Below, one piece after another: positions 25,324 through 35,615 of a stretch of DNA of 64,000 bases. Source of the stretch: Caballeronia concitans (lineage in GTDB: Bacteria; Pseudomonadota; Gammaproteobacteria; Burkholderiales; Burkholderiaceae); the NCBI RefSeq assembly GCF_001544615.1, contig NZ_FCNV02000011.1, positions 165,359 through 229,358 of the forward strand. The letters are read 5' to 3'. The translations under genes were made by a program, and so were the position numbers. The stretch's first letter is position 1. Every line of letters starts with the position of its first letter. Under the pieces are notes generated by a model. That model ran no database searches. It was not told the DNA's origin and saw only the letters and a program-made list of their open reading frames with translations.

Positions 25324-25362
25324 AGTGCCTGTGTCAGTTCGCTGATGCAGGCATTTTGTTTT
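25324..25362 (+). terminator. Terminator after rpsO
   Basis: AGTGCCTG pairs with CAGGCATT (one G-U) outside a TG/TG internal loop, and an inner TCAG-TTCG-CTGA stem carries a UUCG tetraloop. TTTTGTTTTT follows. Some read-through to pnp is likely, as in other bacteria. Confidence 0.88.
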
Positions 25363-25444
25363 TGCGCGATCCGCTCGCGAAGTGGTGCCCGATCGCAGAT
25401 CTATCGTCGGCACGCGCAGTTTGCTTTGGCAGTTTTCGCTTTAC

Positions 25445-25461
25445 CCGGATGAGTCATCCGG
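25445..25461. repeat. 17-bp perfect palindrome upstream of pnp
   Basis: CCGGATGA-G-TCATCCGG is symmetric over 8 bp on each side of a central G. It lies 83 nt after the rpsO terminator and 187 nt before pnp. It could be a protein-binding operator or a small RNA stem; no family was recognised. Confidence 0.5.
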
Positions 25462-25495
25462 TTCGATACCCGGTCCAGCCTCGCGGCAGAGCTTT

Positions 25496-25555
25496 GTGTC
25501 ATTCCAGCGCGGCACCGCGCCGCTTTTCGCGCGTCGCGCTGGAATGGCATAACAC
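25496..25555 (+). promoter_or_regulatory. Long hairpin in the pnp leader (RNase III-type processing site)
   Basis: CATTCCAGCGCG (25500-25511) pairs perfectly with CGCGCTGGAATG (25535-25546), a 12-bp stem. It can be lengthened by GTGT/ACAC at the base and by GC-rich pairing in the 23-nt loop. In E. coli, a leader stem of pnp mRNA is cut by RNase III and the product is then degraded by PNPase itself, giving autoregulation. The position ~100 nt before pnp makes the same role likely here. Confidence 0.65.
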
Positions 25556-25648
25556 ACCTCTCAAGCGTGGCTCGGGGCCGCCCAGCCCAGCGCCGCTTGA
25601 GCCTCATGCGCTCGATCGAAGGCGCGGCGCAACATAGAAGGAGTCGCA

Positions 25649-27784
25649 ATGTTCAATAAGATCGTCAAAGAATTTAAGTGGGGACAACACAACGTCCGCC
25701 TCGAAACCGGTGAAATCGCGCGTCAGGCGAGCGGTGCGGTCATCGTCGACGTGGAAGACACCGTCGTGCTGGCGACCGTCGTCGGCGCGAAGACGGCTAA
25801 GCCGGGTCAGGACTTCTTCCCGCTGACCGTCGACTATCTCGAAAAGACCTACGCAGCAGGCAAGATCCCCGGCGGCTTCTTCCGTCGCGAAGGCCGTCCG
25901 TCGGAAGGCGAAACGCTCATCTCGCGCCTGATCGACCGTCCGCTGCGTCCGCTGTTTCCGGAAGGCTTCTATAACGAAGTGCAGGTCGTGATTCACGTCC
26001 TGTCGCTGAATCCGGAAATCCCGGCCGACGTTCCCGCGCTGATCGGCGCGTCCGCCGCGCTCGCCGTGTCCGGCCTGCCGTTCAACGGCCCGGTCGGCGC
26101 CGCGCGCGTCGCGTACATCAACAACGAATACGTGCTCAACCCGACGCGCGCGCAGATGAAGGAATCGGCGCTGGATCTCGTCGTCGCGGGTACGGAGCGC
26201 GCGGTGCTGATGGTCGAATCCGAAGCGCAGCAACTGTCGGAAGAAGTCATGCTCGGCGCGGTGGTGTTCGGCCACGACCAGATGCAGACCGCCATCGACG
26301 CGATCCACGAGCTCGTGCGTGACGGCGGCAAGCCGGAATGGGACTGGCAGCCGGCCCCGAAGAACGAAGCGCTGATCGCGCGCGTGACGGAAATCGCGAA
26401 GCCGGAACTCGAAGCCGCTTACCAGCTGCGCAACAAGACGGCGCGCTCGACCAAGCTGAAGGAAGTCTACGCAGCGACGTCGGCGAAGCTGGAAGAAGAA
26501 GCCGCTGCGAGCGGCACGGCCGCCGCCGACAAGGCGACCGTCGGCAACGTGCTGTTCGACATCGAAGCGAAGATCGTCCGCACGCAGATTTTGAACGGCG
26601 AGCCGCGCATTGACGGCCGCGACACGCGCACGGTTCGTCCGATCGAAATCCGCACCGGCGTGCTGCCGCGTACGCACGGTTCGGCGCTCTTCACGCGCGG
26701 CGAGACGCAGGCGCTGGTGGTTGCCACGCTCGGCACGAAGGGCGACGAGCAAAGCATCGACGCACTCGAAGGCGAATACCGCGAGCGCTTCATGCTCCAC
26801 TACAACATGCCCCCGTTCGCGACGGGCGAAACCGGCCGCGTCGGTTCGCCGAAGCGCCGTGAGATCGGCCACGGGCGTCTCGCCAAGCGCGCGCTGGTCG
26901 CGTGCCTGCCGAGCGCCGATGAATTCGGCTACTCGATCCGCGTCGTCTCGGAAATCACCGAGTCGAACGGTTCGTCGTCGATGGCTTCGGTCTGCGGCGG
27001 CTGTCTCGCGCTGATGGACGCCGGCGTGCCGATGAAGGCGCACGTCGCGGGCATCGCGATGGGCCTGATCCTCGAAGGCAACAAGTTCGCGGTTCTGACC
27101 GACATCCTCGGCGACGAAGATCACCTGGGCGACATGGACTTCAAGGTGGCCGGCACCGCGCAAGGCGTGACCGCGCTGCAGATGGACATCAAGATCCAGG
27201 GCATCACGAAGGAAATCATGCAGGTCGCGCTCGCGCAGGCGAAGGAAGGCCGCATGCACATCCTCGGCAAGATGACGACCGCCGTGCCGGGCACGAACAC
27301 GGAACTGTCCGACTACGCGCCGCGCATGATCACCATCAAGATCAATCCGGAGAAGATCCGCGACGTGATCGGCAAGGGCGGTTCGGTGATCCGCGCGCTG
27401 ACCGAAGAAACCAACACGACCATCGACATTTCGGACGACGGCGTGGTGACGATCGCGAGCACGAGCGCCGAAGGCATGGCCGAGGCGAAGAAGCGCATCG
27501 AGAACATCACGGCTGAAGTGGAAGTGGGTCAGGTCTATGAAGGTCCGGTGCTGAAGCTGCTGGATTTCGGTGCGATCGTGAACATCCTGCCGGGCAAGGA
27601 CGGTCTGCTGCATATCTCGGAAATCGTCAACGAGCGCGTGAAGGACATCAACGACTATCTGAAGGAAGGCCAGATCGTGAAGGTCAAGGTCATCCAGACG
27701 GACGAGAAGGGCCGCGTGCGCTTGTCGGCCAAGGCGTTGCTGAACGAAGCCGCGCAGGCAGAGCCGACGCAGCCGCAGCAGTAA
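25649..27784 (+). CDS. pnp: Polyribonucleotide nucleotidyltransferase (PNPase)
   Basis: PNPase degrades RNA 3'-to-5' by phosphorolysis, as a homotrimer and in the degradosome. The protein is 711 aa, full length. Two RNase PH-like domains are present (the second with [17 protein letters not shown] and [18 protein letters not shown]). They are followed by a KH domain ([20 protein letters not shown]) and an S1 RNA-binding domain ([30 protein letters not shown]). AGGAG precedes ATG 25649. The C-terminus ends in a short Gln/Pro-rich tail. It has its own terminator, and the leader hairpin upstream points to autoregulation. Confidence 0.98.
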   Translation: MFNKIVKEFKWGQHNVRLETGEIARQASGAVIVDVEDTVVLATVVGAKTAKPGQDFFPLTVDYLEKTYAAGKIPGGFFRREGRPSEGETLISRLIDRPLRPLFPEGFYNEVQVVIHVLSLNPEIPADVPALIGASAALAVSGLPFNGPVGAARVAYINNEYVLNPTRAQMKESALDLVVAGTERAVLMVESEAQQLSEEVMLGAVVFGHDQMQTAIDAIHELVRDGGKPEWDWQPAPKNEALIARVTEIAKPELEAAYQLRNKTARSTKLKEVYAATSAKLEEEAAASGTAAADKATVGNVLFDIEAKIVRTQILNGEPRIDGRDTRTVRPIEIRTGVLPRTHGSALFTRGETQALVVATLGTKGDEQSIDALEGEYRERFMLHYNMPPFATGETGRVGSPKRREIGHGRLAKRALVACLPSADEFGYSIRVVSEITESNGSSSMASVCGGCLALMDAGVPMKAHVAGIAMGLILEGNKFAVLTDILGDEDHLGDMDFKVAGTAQGVTALQMDIKIQGITKEIMQVALAQAKEGRMHILGKMTTAVPGTNTELSDYAPRMITIKINPEKIRDVIGKGGSVIRALTEETNTTIDISDDGVVTIASTSAEGMAEAKKRIENITAEVEVGQVYEGPVLKLLDFGAIVNILPGKDGLLHISEIVNERVKDINDYLKEGQIVKVKVIQTDEKGRVRLSAKALLNEAAQAEPTQPQQ

Positions 27785-27799
27785 TGCGGTAAGGTGTCG

Positions 27800-27833
27800 A
27801 CGGCCGGCTCGCTGCTGCGAGCCGGCCGTTTTC
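27800..27833 (+). terminator. Terminator of pnp
   Basis: A 13-bp perfect stem ACGGCCGGCTCGC/GCGAGCCGGCCGT with a TGCT loop is followed by a short T-tract. Confidence 0.88.
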
Positions 27834-27992
27834 ATGTACGAGGGCGATCGGGCTATGCATTGTCCGATGCGTCATCGGACTCGATGGCAGTGTGGAGCGC
27901 GGATTGCTATTCGCGTGCGCACCGCCATCCGGTTCGAGCCGTTTCCATCGCCGTTTTCATCGATCAACTTGCCACGCATTCAGGGGAAAGCT

Positions 27993-29009
27993 ATGAAGGC
28001 CATCGAAATCACTGAGTTCGGCGCACCCGAAGTGCTGAAACCGGGCGAGCGGCCGATGCCCGAAGCAGGCGAGTGCGAGGTGCTGATCAAGGTGTCGGCT
28101 TCGGGCGTGAACCGGCCGGACGTCTTTCAGCGCAAGGGCGCGTACGCGCCGCCTCCGGGCGCGTCCGATCTCCCGGGGCTGGAAGTGGCGGGCGAGATCG
28201 TCGATGGCGACTTCGATCCTAAGCACAACCCGTTCGGTCTCAAGAAGGGCGATCGCGTGTGCGCTCTGCTCGCGGGCGGCGGTTACGCGGAGTACGCGGT
28301 TGCGCCGCTCGAACAATGTCTGCCGGTGCCGGCGGGCCTTTCCGATGTGGAAGCCGCGTCGTTGCCCGAGACGTTCTTCACCGTGTGGAGCAACGTGTTC
28401 GAGCGCGCGCATCTGGGCGCCGGCGAGAACGGCGAGGAAGAGACGCTGCTCGTGCAGGGCGGATCGAGCGGCATCGGCGTGACGGCGATCCAGATTGCGC
28501 GCGCGCTCGGCTTTCGCGTGTTCGCCACCGCCGGCAGCGACGAAAAGTGCCGCGCGTGCGAGGCGCTCGGCGCGGAACGCGCGATCAATTACAAGACGGA
28601 AGATTTCGTCGAAGTGGTGAAGTCGCTGACGAACGATCGCGGCGTCGACGTCATTCTCGACATGGTCGCCGGCGACTATCTGCCGCGCGAGCTGAAGGCA
28701 CTGGCCGACGGTGGGCGCATCTGCGTGATCGCGCTGCTTGGCGGTGCGAAGGCCGAAATCAATCTCAACGACATCCTGCGCCGCCGGCTCGTCATCACCG
28801 GCTCGACGCTGCGTCCGCGTCCTGTCGCGTTCAAGGCGAAGATCGCGGCGAAGCTGAAAGAGCGCGTGTGGCCGGAGATCGAAGCCGGGCGCATCAAGCC
28901 GGTGATCCACCAGGTTTTCCCGGCGAGCGAAGCAGCCGCTGCGCACGCACTGATGGAAAGCAGCACGCATGTCGGCAAGATCGTGCTCGACTGGCGCGAG
29001 GATGCGTAG
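27993..29009 (+). CDS. NAD(P)H-quinone oxidoreductase (PIG3-type, zinc-free MDR)
   Basis: This medium-chain dehydrogenase/reductase (338 aa) is cytosolic and NADPH-dependent. The N-terminal catalytic domain opens MKAIEITEFGAPEVLKPGER. The Rossmann part has VQGGSSGIGVTAIQIARALG and lacks the zinc-binding Cys set, so it belongs to the quinone-reductase branch, closest in pattern to PIG3/TP53I3. The downstream NYKTEDFVEVV and GRICVIALLGGAKAEINL segments agree. The start ATG 27993 has GGGGAAAG upstream; the frame is open to 27834 without support. Its place between pnp and tpiA is typical for Burkholderia. Confidence 0.88.
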   Translation: MKAIEITEFGAPEVLKPGERPMPEAGECEVLIKVSASGVNRPDVFQRKGAYAPPPGASDLPGLEVAGEIVDGDFDPKHNPFGLKKGDRVCALLAGGGYAEYAVAPLEQCLPVPAGLSDVEAASLPETFFTVWSNVFERAHLGAGENGEEETLLVQGGSSGIGVTAIQIARALGFRVFATAGSDEKCRACEALGAERAINYKTEDFVEVVKSLTNDRGVDVILDMVAGDYLPRELKALADGGRICVIALLGGAKAEINLNDILRRRLVITGSTLRPRPVAFKAKIAAKLKERVWPEIEAGRIKPVIHQVFPASEAAAAHALMESSTHVGKIVLDWREDA

Positions 29010-29042
29010 CGGAGCATGCGCGAAGCCGACGGTTTTGGCGGT

Positions 29043-29072
29043 TTGACCGGTTTCGCCGTATCACAGTAAAAT
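29043..29072 (+). promoter_or_regulatory. Promoter of tpiA (possibly with secG)
   Basis: TTGACC (29043-29048), an 18-bp spacer and TAAAAT (29067-29072) fit sigma70. The start near 29079 would give a leader of about 118 nt. Confidence 0.6.
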
Positions 29073-29196
29073 CGCCTGTTTTGTGAGCAGTTTGCAGTTC
29101 GTAGCGCTTCATTCCAATAACAAGGCGGCCAAGCGGCAAACAGGCCGTCTGATCGATAACAGGGGCGGCTCTCGCAAGCCGTCGAGCGACGAGACA

Positions 29197-29970
29197 ATGT
29201 CCAGAGAACGAGCAAAACTGGTGGTGGGCAACTGGAAGATGCATGGTCGCATCAAGGACAACGCGGCCCTGCTGACCGAAGTCGCCGCGGGCGCATCGGC
29301 TTTGCAGAATGAAGTGAGCGTCGGCGTGTGCGTGCCGTGTCCGTATCTCGCGCAATCGCAGGCGCTTCTCGCAGGTTCGGTGGTGCGGTGGGGCGTGCAG
29401 GACGTGTCGGCGCATGCGCAAGGCGCGTACACCGGAGAGGTCGCCGCGGAAATGGCGGCCGATTTCGGCGTGACGTATGCGATCGTCGGGCATTCGGAGC
29501 GGCGTGCGTATCATCGCGAGTCGCCCGAGCTCGTCGCGGCGAAGGCGCGTCGCGCGCTGGATGCGGGTCTCACGCCCATCGTGTGTATCGGCGAAACGCT
29601 CGACGAGCGCGAATCCGATGCGACGGAGCAGGTGATCGGCGGGCAGCTCGATGCCGTGCTTCTCGTGTTGAGCGAGGAAGAAGCGGCGCGCATCGTCATC
29701 GCCTACGAACCGGTGTGGGCGATCGGCACGGGCAAGAGCGCAACCGCCGAGCAGGCGCAGAGCGTTCATGCGTTCGTGCGGGCGAAGCTGGTCGAGAAGG
29801 GTGCGGCTGTGGCGAGCGTGCCGGTGTTGTATGGCGGCAGCGTGAAGCCCGAGAACGCGCAGGAATTGTTCGGGCAACGGGACATCGACGGCGGGCTGAT
29901 TGGCGGCGCGTCGCTGAAGTCGAAAGATTTTCTCGCGATCTGCCAGGCGGCGCGAACCGCGTTGCAGTGA
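29197..29970 (+). CDS. tpiA: Triosephosphate isomerase
   Basis: This enzyme interconverts dihydroxyacetone phosphate and glyceraldehyde 3-phosphate in glycolysis and gluconeogenesis. The protein is 257 aa. It has the substrate Lys in VVGNWKMHG (about residue 14), the catalytic His in IVGHSERR and the catalytic Glu in AYEPVWAIGTGKSA, plus the phosphate-binding LYGGSVKPEN. The frame is open upstream to 29083, but the family N-terminus and spacing favour ATG 29197. The secG gene follows at 80 nt. Confidence 0.97.
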   Translation: MSRERAKLVVGNWKMHGRIKDNAALLTEVAAGASALQNEVSVGVCVPCPYLAQSQALLAGSVVRWGVQDVSAHAQGAYTGEVAAEMAADFGVTYAIVGHSERRAYHRESPELVAAKARRALDAGLTPIVCIGETLDERESDATEQVIGGQLDAVLLVLSEEEAARIVIAYEPVWAIGTGKSATAEQAQSVHAFVRAKLVEKGAAVASVPVLYGGSVKPENAQELFGQRDIDGGLIGGASLKSKDFLAICQAARTALQ

Positions 29971-30050
29971 GCGGTCGAGTGCAGGGCAGTGAAAAGAGTA
30001 CGTCGCGGCACGTGAGTGTCACGGAAACATCAAGATCCAGGTGAGTTGAA

Positions 30051-30419
30051 ATGCTGTATTTGAAGACATTGATTATCGTCGTCCAGTTGCTGTCGGCGCT
30101 TGGCGTAATCGGGCTCGTGCTGTTGCAACACGGCAAGGGCGCGGACATGGGCGCGGCGTTCGGCAGCGGCGCATCGGGCAGTCTGTTCGGCGCGACCGGA
30201 TCGGCGAACTTTCTTTCGCGCACTACCGCCGTTCTCGCAGCGATCTTCTTCATCACGACGCTCGCGCTGACGTACCTCGGTAGCTACAAGCCGCAGGCGT
30301 CGGCTGGCGTGCTCGGCGGCGCGGCTCCGGTGCCCGCATCGGCTCCTGCAGCGGGCGCCTCGGCTCCGGCGGCATCGGCGCCTGTTGCGTCCGCGCCGGG
30401 CGCTGACGTGCCGAAATAA
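30051..30419 (+). CDS. secG: Preprotein translocase subunit SecG
   Basis: SecG is the small membrane partner of SecYE that helps preproteins cross the inner membrane. The protein is 122 aa with two transmembrane helices (about residues 3-23 and 55-75). Between them is the cytosolic loop LLQHGKGADMGAAFGSGASG, diagnostic for SecG. A long Ala/Pro/Ser-rich C-terminal tail, common in beta-proteobacteria, follows. It lies between tpiA and tRNA-Leu, the widespread tpiA-secG-tRNA-Leu-nuo order. Confidence 0.95.
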   Translation: MLYLKTLIIVVQLLSALGVIGLVLLQHGKGADMGAAFGSGASGSLFGATGSANFLSRTTAVLAAIFFITTLALTYLGSYKPQASAGVLGGAAPVPASAPAAGASAPAASAPVASAPGADVPK

Positions 30420-30458
30420 CGTCCGGAACATTTTTTCGCGAATTTCGTGTTTTATGCG

Positions 30459-30487
30459 TTGAACAATTCTTGAGGCCTAGTTATAAT
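30459..30487 (+). promoter_or_regulatory. tRNA-Leu promoter
   Basis: TTGAAC (30459-30464), a spacer of 17 bp and a perfect TATAAT (30482-30487) form a strong sigma70 promoter. The start near 30494 lies about 53 nt before the tRNA. Confidence 0.8.
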
Positions 30488-30546
30488 TCAAGTCTTGAAG
30501 CGATTCGCGGCAATTAAGAAGTTGTTTTCCCGGATTGCAGTACAGT

Positions 30547-30631
30547 GCCGACGTGGTGAAATTGGTAGACACGCTATCTTGAGGGGGTAGTGGCGAAAGC
30601 TGTGCGAGTTCGAGTCTCGCCGTCGGCACCA
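30547..30631 (+). tRNA. tRNA-Leu (anticodon GAG)
   Basis: This is a class II tRNA with acceptor stem GCCGACG/CGTCGGC, anticodon stem CTATC/GGTAG with loop TTGAGGG (anticodon GAG, reads CUC/CUU), a short extra arm and T-arm GCGAG-TTCGAGT-CTCGC. The discriminator is A and CCA is encoded (30629-30631). Confidence 0.96.
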
Positions 30632-30640
30632 AAAGTTATC

Positions 30641-30676
30641 CAATGCCAGCCGCTTGCATCGCTTCGGCTGGCATTG
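30641..30676 (+). terminator. Hairpin after tRNA-Leu
   Basis: The 12-bp perfect arms CAATGCCAGCCG (30641-30652) and CGGCTGGCATTG (30665-30676) enclose a 12-nt loop. No T-run follows, so it may be a weak terminator or a 3' processing stem. Read-through into nuo is possible. Confidence 0.6.
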
Positions 30677-30807
30677 TCACTTCTGGAGTACGCTTACGTT
30701 ATCGCGTGTATCGTGAGCGGTCCCAAGTGAATCCCACCGCCGGGTGGTCCGTCCCGGCAGACGTATCCAATCATCGACTGACCGAATCAACCAATCTGAG
30801 GATAGCC

Positions 30808-31167
30808 TTGAACCTCGCACCCTATTACCCCGTCTTCTTGTTTCTTCTGGTGGGCCTTGGTTTAGGTATAGCGTTGGTGAGCATTGGAAAGATTCTCGGT
30901 CCCAACAAGCCCGATACCGAAAAGAACGCGCCTTACGAGTGCGGCTTCGAAGCATTCGAAGACGCGCGTATGAAGTTCGATGTGCGTTACTATCTCGTCG
31001 CAATTCTCTTCATCATTTTCGACCTTGAGACGGCGTTCCTGTTCCCGTGGGGCGTAGCGCTGCGCGACATCGGCTGGCCCGGCTTCATGGCCATGATGAT
31101 CTTTCTGCTCGAATTCCTGCTCGGCTTCGCCTACATCTGGAGAAAAGGCGGGCTGGACTGGGAGTAA
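30808..31167 (+). CDS. nuoA: NADH-quinone oxidoreductase subunit A
   Basis: This is a membrane subunit of complex I at the junction with the peripheral arm, 119 aa, three transmembrane helices. [21 protein letters not shown] is the family core loop containing the conserved Cys, and [13 protein letters not shown] follows. The start is TTG 30808 with GAGGAT upstream; the plus-strand frame has no usable ATG at the right place. It is the first gene of the 14-gene nuo operon. Confidence 0.95.
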   Translation: MNLAPYYPVFLFLLVGLGLGIALVSIGKILGPNKPDTEKNAPYECGFEAFEDARMKFDVRYYLVAILFIIFDLETAFLFPWGVALRDIGWPGFMAMMIFLLEFLLGFAYIWRKGGLDWE

Positions 31168-31228
31168 CGGGTAGATCACCGGATTCATGGGCGGCTTTGG
31201 CTGGCTGCTCATCTGGAGTGGAAATCAA

Positions 31229-31708
31229 ATGAGTATCGAAGGGGTCTTGAAGGAAGGCTTTGTCACCACCACGGCTGACAAGCTGATCAACTGGACGCGC
31301 ACCGGCTCGCTGTGGCCGATGACGTTCGGTCTCGCGTGCTGCGCGGTCGAGATGATGCATGCGGGCGCCGCCCGCTACGACCTGGACCGCTTCGGCGTGG
31401 TGTTTCGCCCGAGTCCGCGTCAGTCGGACGTCATGATCGTGGCCGGCACGCTGTGCAATAAGATGGCGCCCGCGCTTCGTAAGGTGTACGACCAGATGGC
31501 CGAGCCGCGCTGGGTCATCTCCATGGGTTCGTGCGCGAACGGTGGTGGCTACTACCACTATTCGTACTCCGTCGTGCGCGGCTGCGACCGGATCGTTCCG
31601 GTCGACGTCTACGTTCCCGGCTGTCCCCCGACGGCCGAAGCGCTGGTCTACGGCGTGATCCAGTTGCAGGCGAAGATTCGTCGCACCAACACCATCGCCC
31701 GTCAATAA
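31229..31708 (+). CDS. nuoB: NADH-quinone oxidoreductase subunit B
   Basis: This 159-aa peripheral-arm subunit binds the last iron-sulfur cluster N2, which passes electrons to quinone. The four ligands are in GLACCAVEM (two adjacent Cys), MGSCANGGG and [11 protein letters not shown]. It is cytoplasmic and contacts NuoD. The start ATG 31229 is the family N-terminus ([10 protein letters not shown]). Confidence 0.97.
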
Positions 31709-31728
31709 AGGCCCAAGCCTCCCCAATT

Positions 31729-32331
31729 ATGGCAAGCAAACTCGAGACCCTGAAGGCGAACCTCGAGGCGGCATTTGGCGGCCGTCTCCAGAGCATCACC
31801 GAGTCGCTGGGTCAGTTGACGGTCGTCGTCAAGGCGGCCGATTACCTCGAAGTCGCAACGAAGCTGCGTGACGACCGCTCGCTCGGCTTCGAGCAACTCA
31901 TGGACCTCGCCGGCATCGACTATTCGACGTATGGCGACGGCGCTTACGAAGGCCCGCGCTTCGCGGCCGTTCTGCATCTTCTTTCCGTTTCGAACAACTG
32001 GCGTGTGCGCGTGCGCGTGTTCGCACCGGACGACGACGTGCCCATCGTCCCGTCGGTGGTCGACGTATGGTCGTCGGCGAACTGGTACGAGCGCGAAGCG
32101 TTCGACCTCTACGGCATCGTGTTCGAAGGCCATCCGGATCTGCGCCGCATTCTCACGGACTATGGCTTCATCGGCCATCCGTTCCGCAAGGACTTCCCGG
32201 TGACCGGCTTCGTCGAAATGCGCTACGACCCGGAAGAGAAGCGCGTCGTGTATCAGCCCGTTACGATCGAGCCGCGCGAAATCACGCCGCGCGTGATCCG
32301 CGAAGATCGCTACGGTGGCCTGAAACATTAA
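31729..32331 (+). CDS. nuoC: NADH-quinone oxidoreductase subunit C
   Basis: This 200-aa 30-kDa-type subunit belongs to the connecting module. The signature [22 protein letters not shown], followed by [14 protein letters not shown], is characteristic. It is separate from nuoD here, unlike the fused NuoCD of E. coli. It starts 20 nt after nuoB and is followed by nuoD after 9 nt. Confidence 0.96.
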   Translation: MASKLETLKANLEAAFGGRLQSITESLGQLTVVVKAADYLEVATKLRDDRSLGFEQLMDLAGIDYSTYGDGAYEGPRFAAVLHLLSVSNNWRVRVRVFAPDDDVPIVPSVVDVWSSANWYEREAFDLYGIVFEGHPDLRRILTDYGFIGHPFRKDFPVTGFVEMRYDPEEKRVVYQPVTIEPREITPRVIREDRYGGLKH

Positions 32332-32340
32332 GAGAGCGTC

Positions 32341-33594
32341 ATGGCAGAGATCAAGAACTACACGCTTAATTTTGGCCCGCAGCACCCTGCCGCGCACGGC
32401 GTGTTGCGCCTCGTGCTGGAACTCGACGGCGAAGTCATTCAGCGGGCGGACCCGCATATCGGCCTGCTGCATCGCGCGACCGAAAAGCTCGCGGAGAGCA
32501 AGACCTTCCTCCAGTCCGTGCCGTACATGGACCGTCTCGACTATGTGTCGATGATGTGTAACGAGCACGCTTACGTGCTCGCCATCGAAAAGCTGCTCGG
32601 CATCGATGTGCCGGTTCGCGCGAAGTACATCCGCGTGCTGTTCGACGAAATCACGCGCGTCCTGAACCACCTGATGTGGATCGGTTCGCACGCGCTCGAC
32701 GTCGGCGCGATGGCGGTGTTCCTCTACGCGTTCCGTGAGCGCGAAGACCTGATGGACGTCTACGAGGCGGTGTCGGGCGCGCGCATGCACGCGGCTTACT
32801 ATCGTCCGGGCGGCGTGTATCGCGATCTGCCGGATGCGATGCCGCAATACAAGGTCTCGAAGATTCGCAACGCGAAGGCGCTCGAGAAGATGAACGAGAA
32901 CCGCCAGGGTTCGCTGCTCGACTTCATCGACGACTTCTTCACGCGTTTCCCGGGTTATGTCGACGAGTATGAAACGCTGCTCACCGACAACCGTATCTGG
33001 AAGCAGCGTCTCGTGGGTATCGGCGTGGTGAGTCCGGAGCGTGCGTTGCAGCTTGGCATGAGCGGCGCGATGCTGCGCGGCTCGGGCATCGAGTGGGATC
33101 TGCGCAAGAAGCAGCCGTACGAAGTCTATGACCAACTGGACTTCGACATTCCGGTCGGCGTGAACGGCGACTGCTACGACCGCTATCTGGTGCGTGTCGA
33201 GGAAATGCGGCAATCCACGCGCATCGCCAAACAGTGCATTGCCTGGCTGCGTGCGAATCCCGGCCCTGTGATGATCGATAATCACAAGGTTGCGCCGCCG
33301 TCGCGCGTCGGCATGAAGAGCAACATGGAAGAGCTGATTCACCATTTCAAGCTCTTCACCGAAGGCTTCCACGTGCCGGAAGGCGAGACGTACGCCACGA
33401 TCGAGCATCCGAAGGGCGAGTTCGGCATCTATCTGGTTTCGGACGGCGCGAACAAGCCGTATCGCCTGAAGATCCGCGCGCCCGGTTATGCGCACCTCGC
33501 CTCGCTCGACGAGATGGCGCGAGGCCACATGATCGCCGACGCCGTGACGATCATCGGTACGCAGGACATCGTGTTCGGCGAGATCGATCGCTGA
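32341..33594 (+). CDS. nuoD: NADH-quinone oxidoreductase subunit D
   Basis: This 417-aa 49-kDa-type subunit forms the quinone-binding pocket with NuoB. It begins with [19 protein letters not shown], whose His residues line the quinone site, and has [13 protein letters not shown] and [15 protein letters not shown]. The protein is homologous to the large subunit of NiFe hydrogenases but lacks their metal ligands, as expected. Confidence 0.97.
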   Translation: MAEIKNYTLNFGPQHPAAHGVLRLVLELDGEVIQRADPHIGLLHRATEKLAESKTFLQSVPYMDRLDYVSMMCNEHAYVLAIEKLLGIDVPVRAKYIRVLFDEITRVLNHLMWIGSHALDVGAMAVFLYAFREREDLMDVYEAVSGARMHAAYYRPGGVYRDLPDAMPQYKVSKIRNAKALEKMNENRQGSLLDFIDDFFTRFPGYVDEYETLLTDNRIWKQRLVGIGVVSPERALQLGMSGAMLRGSGIEWDLRKKQPYEVYDQLDFDIPVGVNGDCYDRYLVRVEEMRQSTRIAKQCIAWLRANPGPVMIDNHKVAPPSRVGMKSNMEELIHHFKLFTEGFHVPEGETYATIEHPKGEFGIYLVSDGANKPYRLKIRAPGYAHLASLDEMARGHMIADAVTIIGTQDIVFGEIDR

Positions 33595-33761
33595 TCCATC
33601 GCCCGCTGGCAGCACGGCGCGCTCGTCGGGCCGCCGTCGCCGGAAGTCGAAGCGGGAAGCGTAGAAGCAATTACAGGAAACCGCAGGACGCCAGGTCTGC
33701 CGCAATACGATGCTCGCGGCAGGTTTTCGTTCGGTAGGAATTGAAAGAGTCGTGTCTGAAA

Positions 33762-34247
33762 ATGATCTCAGCTGAAGGCCTGAAAGAAATCGATCGTGCG
33801 ATCGCCAAGTATCCCGCCGAGCAAAAGCAGTCGGCGGTGATGGCGGCGCTCGCTGTCGCTCAGGAGGAACACGGATGGCTGTCGCCGGAACTGATGAAGT
33901 TCGTCGCCGACTATCTGAGCATGCCGCCTGTCGCCGTGCAGGAAGTCGCCACGTTCTACACGATGTACGAGCTCGCGCCGGTCGGTAAGCACAAGATCAC
34001 GCTCTGCACGAACCTGCCTTGCCAGCTGGGTCCGGACGGCGGTTCCGACAGCGCGGCGGAGTATCTGAAGCAGAAGCTCGGCATCGACTTCGGCGAGACC
34101 ACGCCCGACGGCAAATTCACGCTGAAAGAAGGCGAGTGTTTCGGTTCGTGCGGCGATGCGCCCGTGATGCTGGTGAACAATCACCGCATGTGCAGCTTCA
34201 TGAGCCGCGAGAAGATCGACCAGCTGATCGAGGAACTTTCGAAATGA
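33762..34247 (+). CDS. nuoE: NADH-quinone oxidoreductase subunit E
   Basis: This 161-aa 24-kDa-type subunit has a thioredoxin-like fold with a [2Fe-2S] cluster (N1a). The four ligands are in CTNLPCQL and [11 protein letters not shown]. The start ATG 33762 ([11 protein letters not shown]) is preferred over the in-frame TTG at 33741. A 167-nt gap separates it from nuoD and contains no gene. Its stop overlaps the nuoF start (ATGA). Confidence 0.96.
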   Translation: MISAEGLKEIDRAIAKYPAEQKQSAVMAALAVAQEEHGWLSPELMKFVADYLSMPPVAVQEVATFYTMYELAPVGKHKITLCTNLPCQLGPDGGSDSAAEYLKQKLGIDFGETTPDGKFTLKEGECFGSCGDAPVMLVNNHRMCSFMSREKIDQLIEELSK

Positions 34248-35566
34248 CGTCACTCCACGATCGTCACATCAAGCCGCTGATCCTCGCCGGCCTCAACGGC
34301 GAGAACTGGCATCTCGAAGATTACGTCGCGCGCGGCGGCTACAAGCAACTGCGCCGCATTCTCGAAGAAAAGATTCCGCCTGAGCAGGTGATCGCCGACG
34401 TCAAGGCGTCGGGTCTGCGCGGCCGTGGCGGTGCGGGCTTCCCGACCGGGCTGAAGTGGAGCTTCATGCCGCGTCAGTTCCCCGGGCAGAAGTATCTCGT
34501 CTGCAACTCGGACGAGGGCGAGCCGGGCACGTTCAAGGACCGCGACATCCTGCGCTGGAATCCGCACGCGCTGATCGAAGGCATGGCCATCGGCGCGTAC
34601 GCGATGGGCATCACCGTCGGCTACAACTACATCCACGGCGAGATTTTCGAGGTCTATCGCGTGTTCGAAGCCGCGCTGGAAGAGGCGCGGGCGGCCGGTT
34701 ATCTTGGCGCGAACATCCTCGGCTCCGGCTTCTCGTTCGAGCTCTACGCGCACCACGGTTACGGCGCGTACATTTGCGGCGAAGAAACGGCGCTGCTCGA
34801 ATCGCTCGAAGGCAAGAAGGGCCAGCCGCGCTTCAAGCCGCCGTTCCCGGCGAGCTTCGGCGTGTACGGCAAGCCGACCACGATCAACAACACCGAAACG
34901 TTCGCGGCCGTGCCGTTCCTGCTGGAAATCGGCCCGCAGAATTACCTGGAAATCGGCAAGCCGAACAATGGCGGCACGAAGATTTTCTCCGTATCGGGCG
35001 ACGTGAATCTTCCGGGCAACTACGAAGTTCCGCTCGGCACGCCGTTTTCGACGCTGCTGGAACTGGCGGGCGGCGTGCGCGGCGAATCGGTGAAGGCGGT
35101 GATTCCGGGCGGATCGTCCGCGCCGGTCGTGCCGGGCGCAGCGATGCTCGCCACCGACATGGACTACGATTCGATCGCCAAGCAGGGCTCGATGCTCGGC
35201 TCGGGCGCGGTCATCGTCATGAACGAGACGCGCTGCATGGTGCGCTCGCTGCTGCGCCTGTCGTACTTCTATTACGAAGAGTCGTGCGGTCAGTGCACGC
35301 CTTGCCGTGAGGGCACGGGCTGGCTGTATCGCGTGGTGCATCGCATCGAGCATGGTCTGGGGCGCAAGGAAGACCTGGATCTGCTGAACTCGGTCGCCGA
35401 AAACATCATGGGCCGCACGATTTGCGCGCTCGGCGATGCGGCGGCCATGCCCGTGCGCGGCATGCTGAAGCACTTCTGGAACGAATTCGAATATCACGTC
35501 GAGCACAAGCAGTGTCTCGTCGGCGGGCACGCGCATCATGCGGCGTCCGAAGCGCTTACCGCGTAA
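34244..35566 (+). CDS. nuoF: NADH-quinone oxidoreductase subunit F
   Basis: This 440-aa 51-kDa-type subunit is the NADH entry point. [13 protein letters not shown] forms the FMN/NADH site, and cluster N3 ligands are in [13 protein letters not shown]. The start at ATG 34244 overlaps the nuoE stop by 4 nt, so the two are translationally coupled. They also work together in the NADH dehydrogenase module. Confidence 0.97.
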   Translation: MTSLHDRHIKPLILAGLNGENWHLEDYVARGGYKQLRRILEEKIPPEQVIADVKASGLRGRGGAGFPTGLKWSFMPRQFPGQKYLVCNSDEGEPGTFKDRDILRWNPHALIEGMAIGAYAMGITVGYNYIHGEIFEVYRVFEAALEEARAAGYLGANILGSGFSFELYAHHGYGAYICGEETALLESLEGKKGQPRFKPPFPASFGVYGKPTTINNTETFAAVPFLLEIGPQNYLEIGKPNNGGTKIFSVSGDVNLPGNYEVPLGTPFSTLLELAGGVRGESVKAVIPGGSSAPVVPGAAMLATDMDYDSIAKQGSMLGSGAVIVMNETRCMVRSLLRLSYFYYEESCGQCTPCREGTGWLYRVVHRIEHGLGRKEDLDLLNSVAENIMGRTICALGDAAAMPVRGMLKHFWNEFEYHVEHKQCLVGGHAHHAASEALTA

Positions 35567-35615
35567 TCAGGCGCACAGTCAGTTGCGCGAAAGAGGTTGA
35601 GGACCATTCCCCATC

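Noticed and set aside
25454-25478. tRNA-like T-arm (CCGG-TTCGATA-CCCGG) between rpsO and pnp
   Set aside because: The stem does not pair over five bases when the loop is held at seven, and no acceptor, D or anticodon arm is present.
33595-33761. Possible gene between nuoD and nuoE
   Set aside because: No supported open frame was found; it is a spacer of 167 bp.
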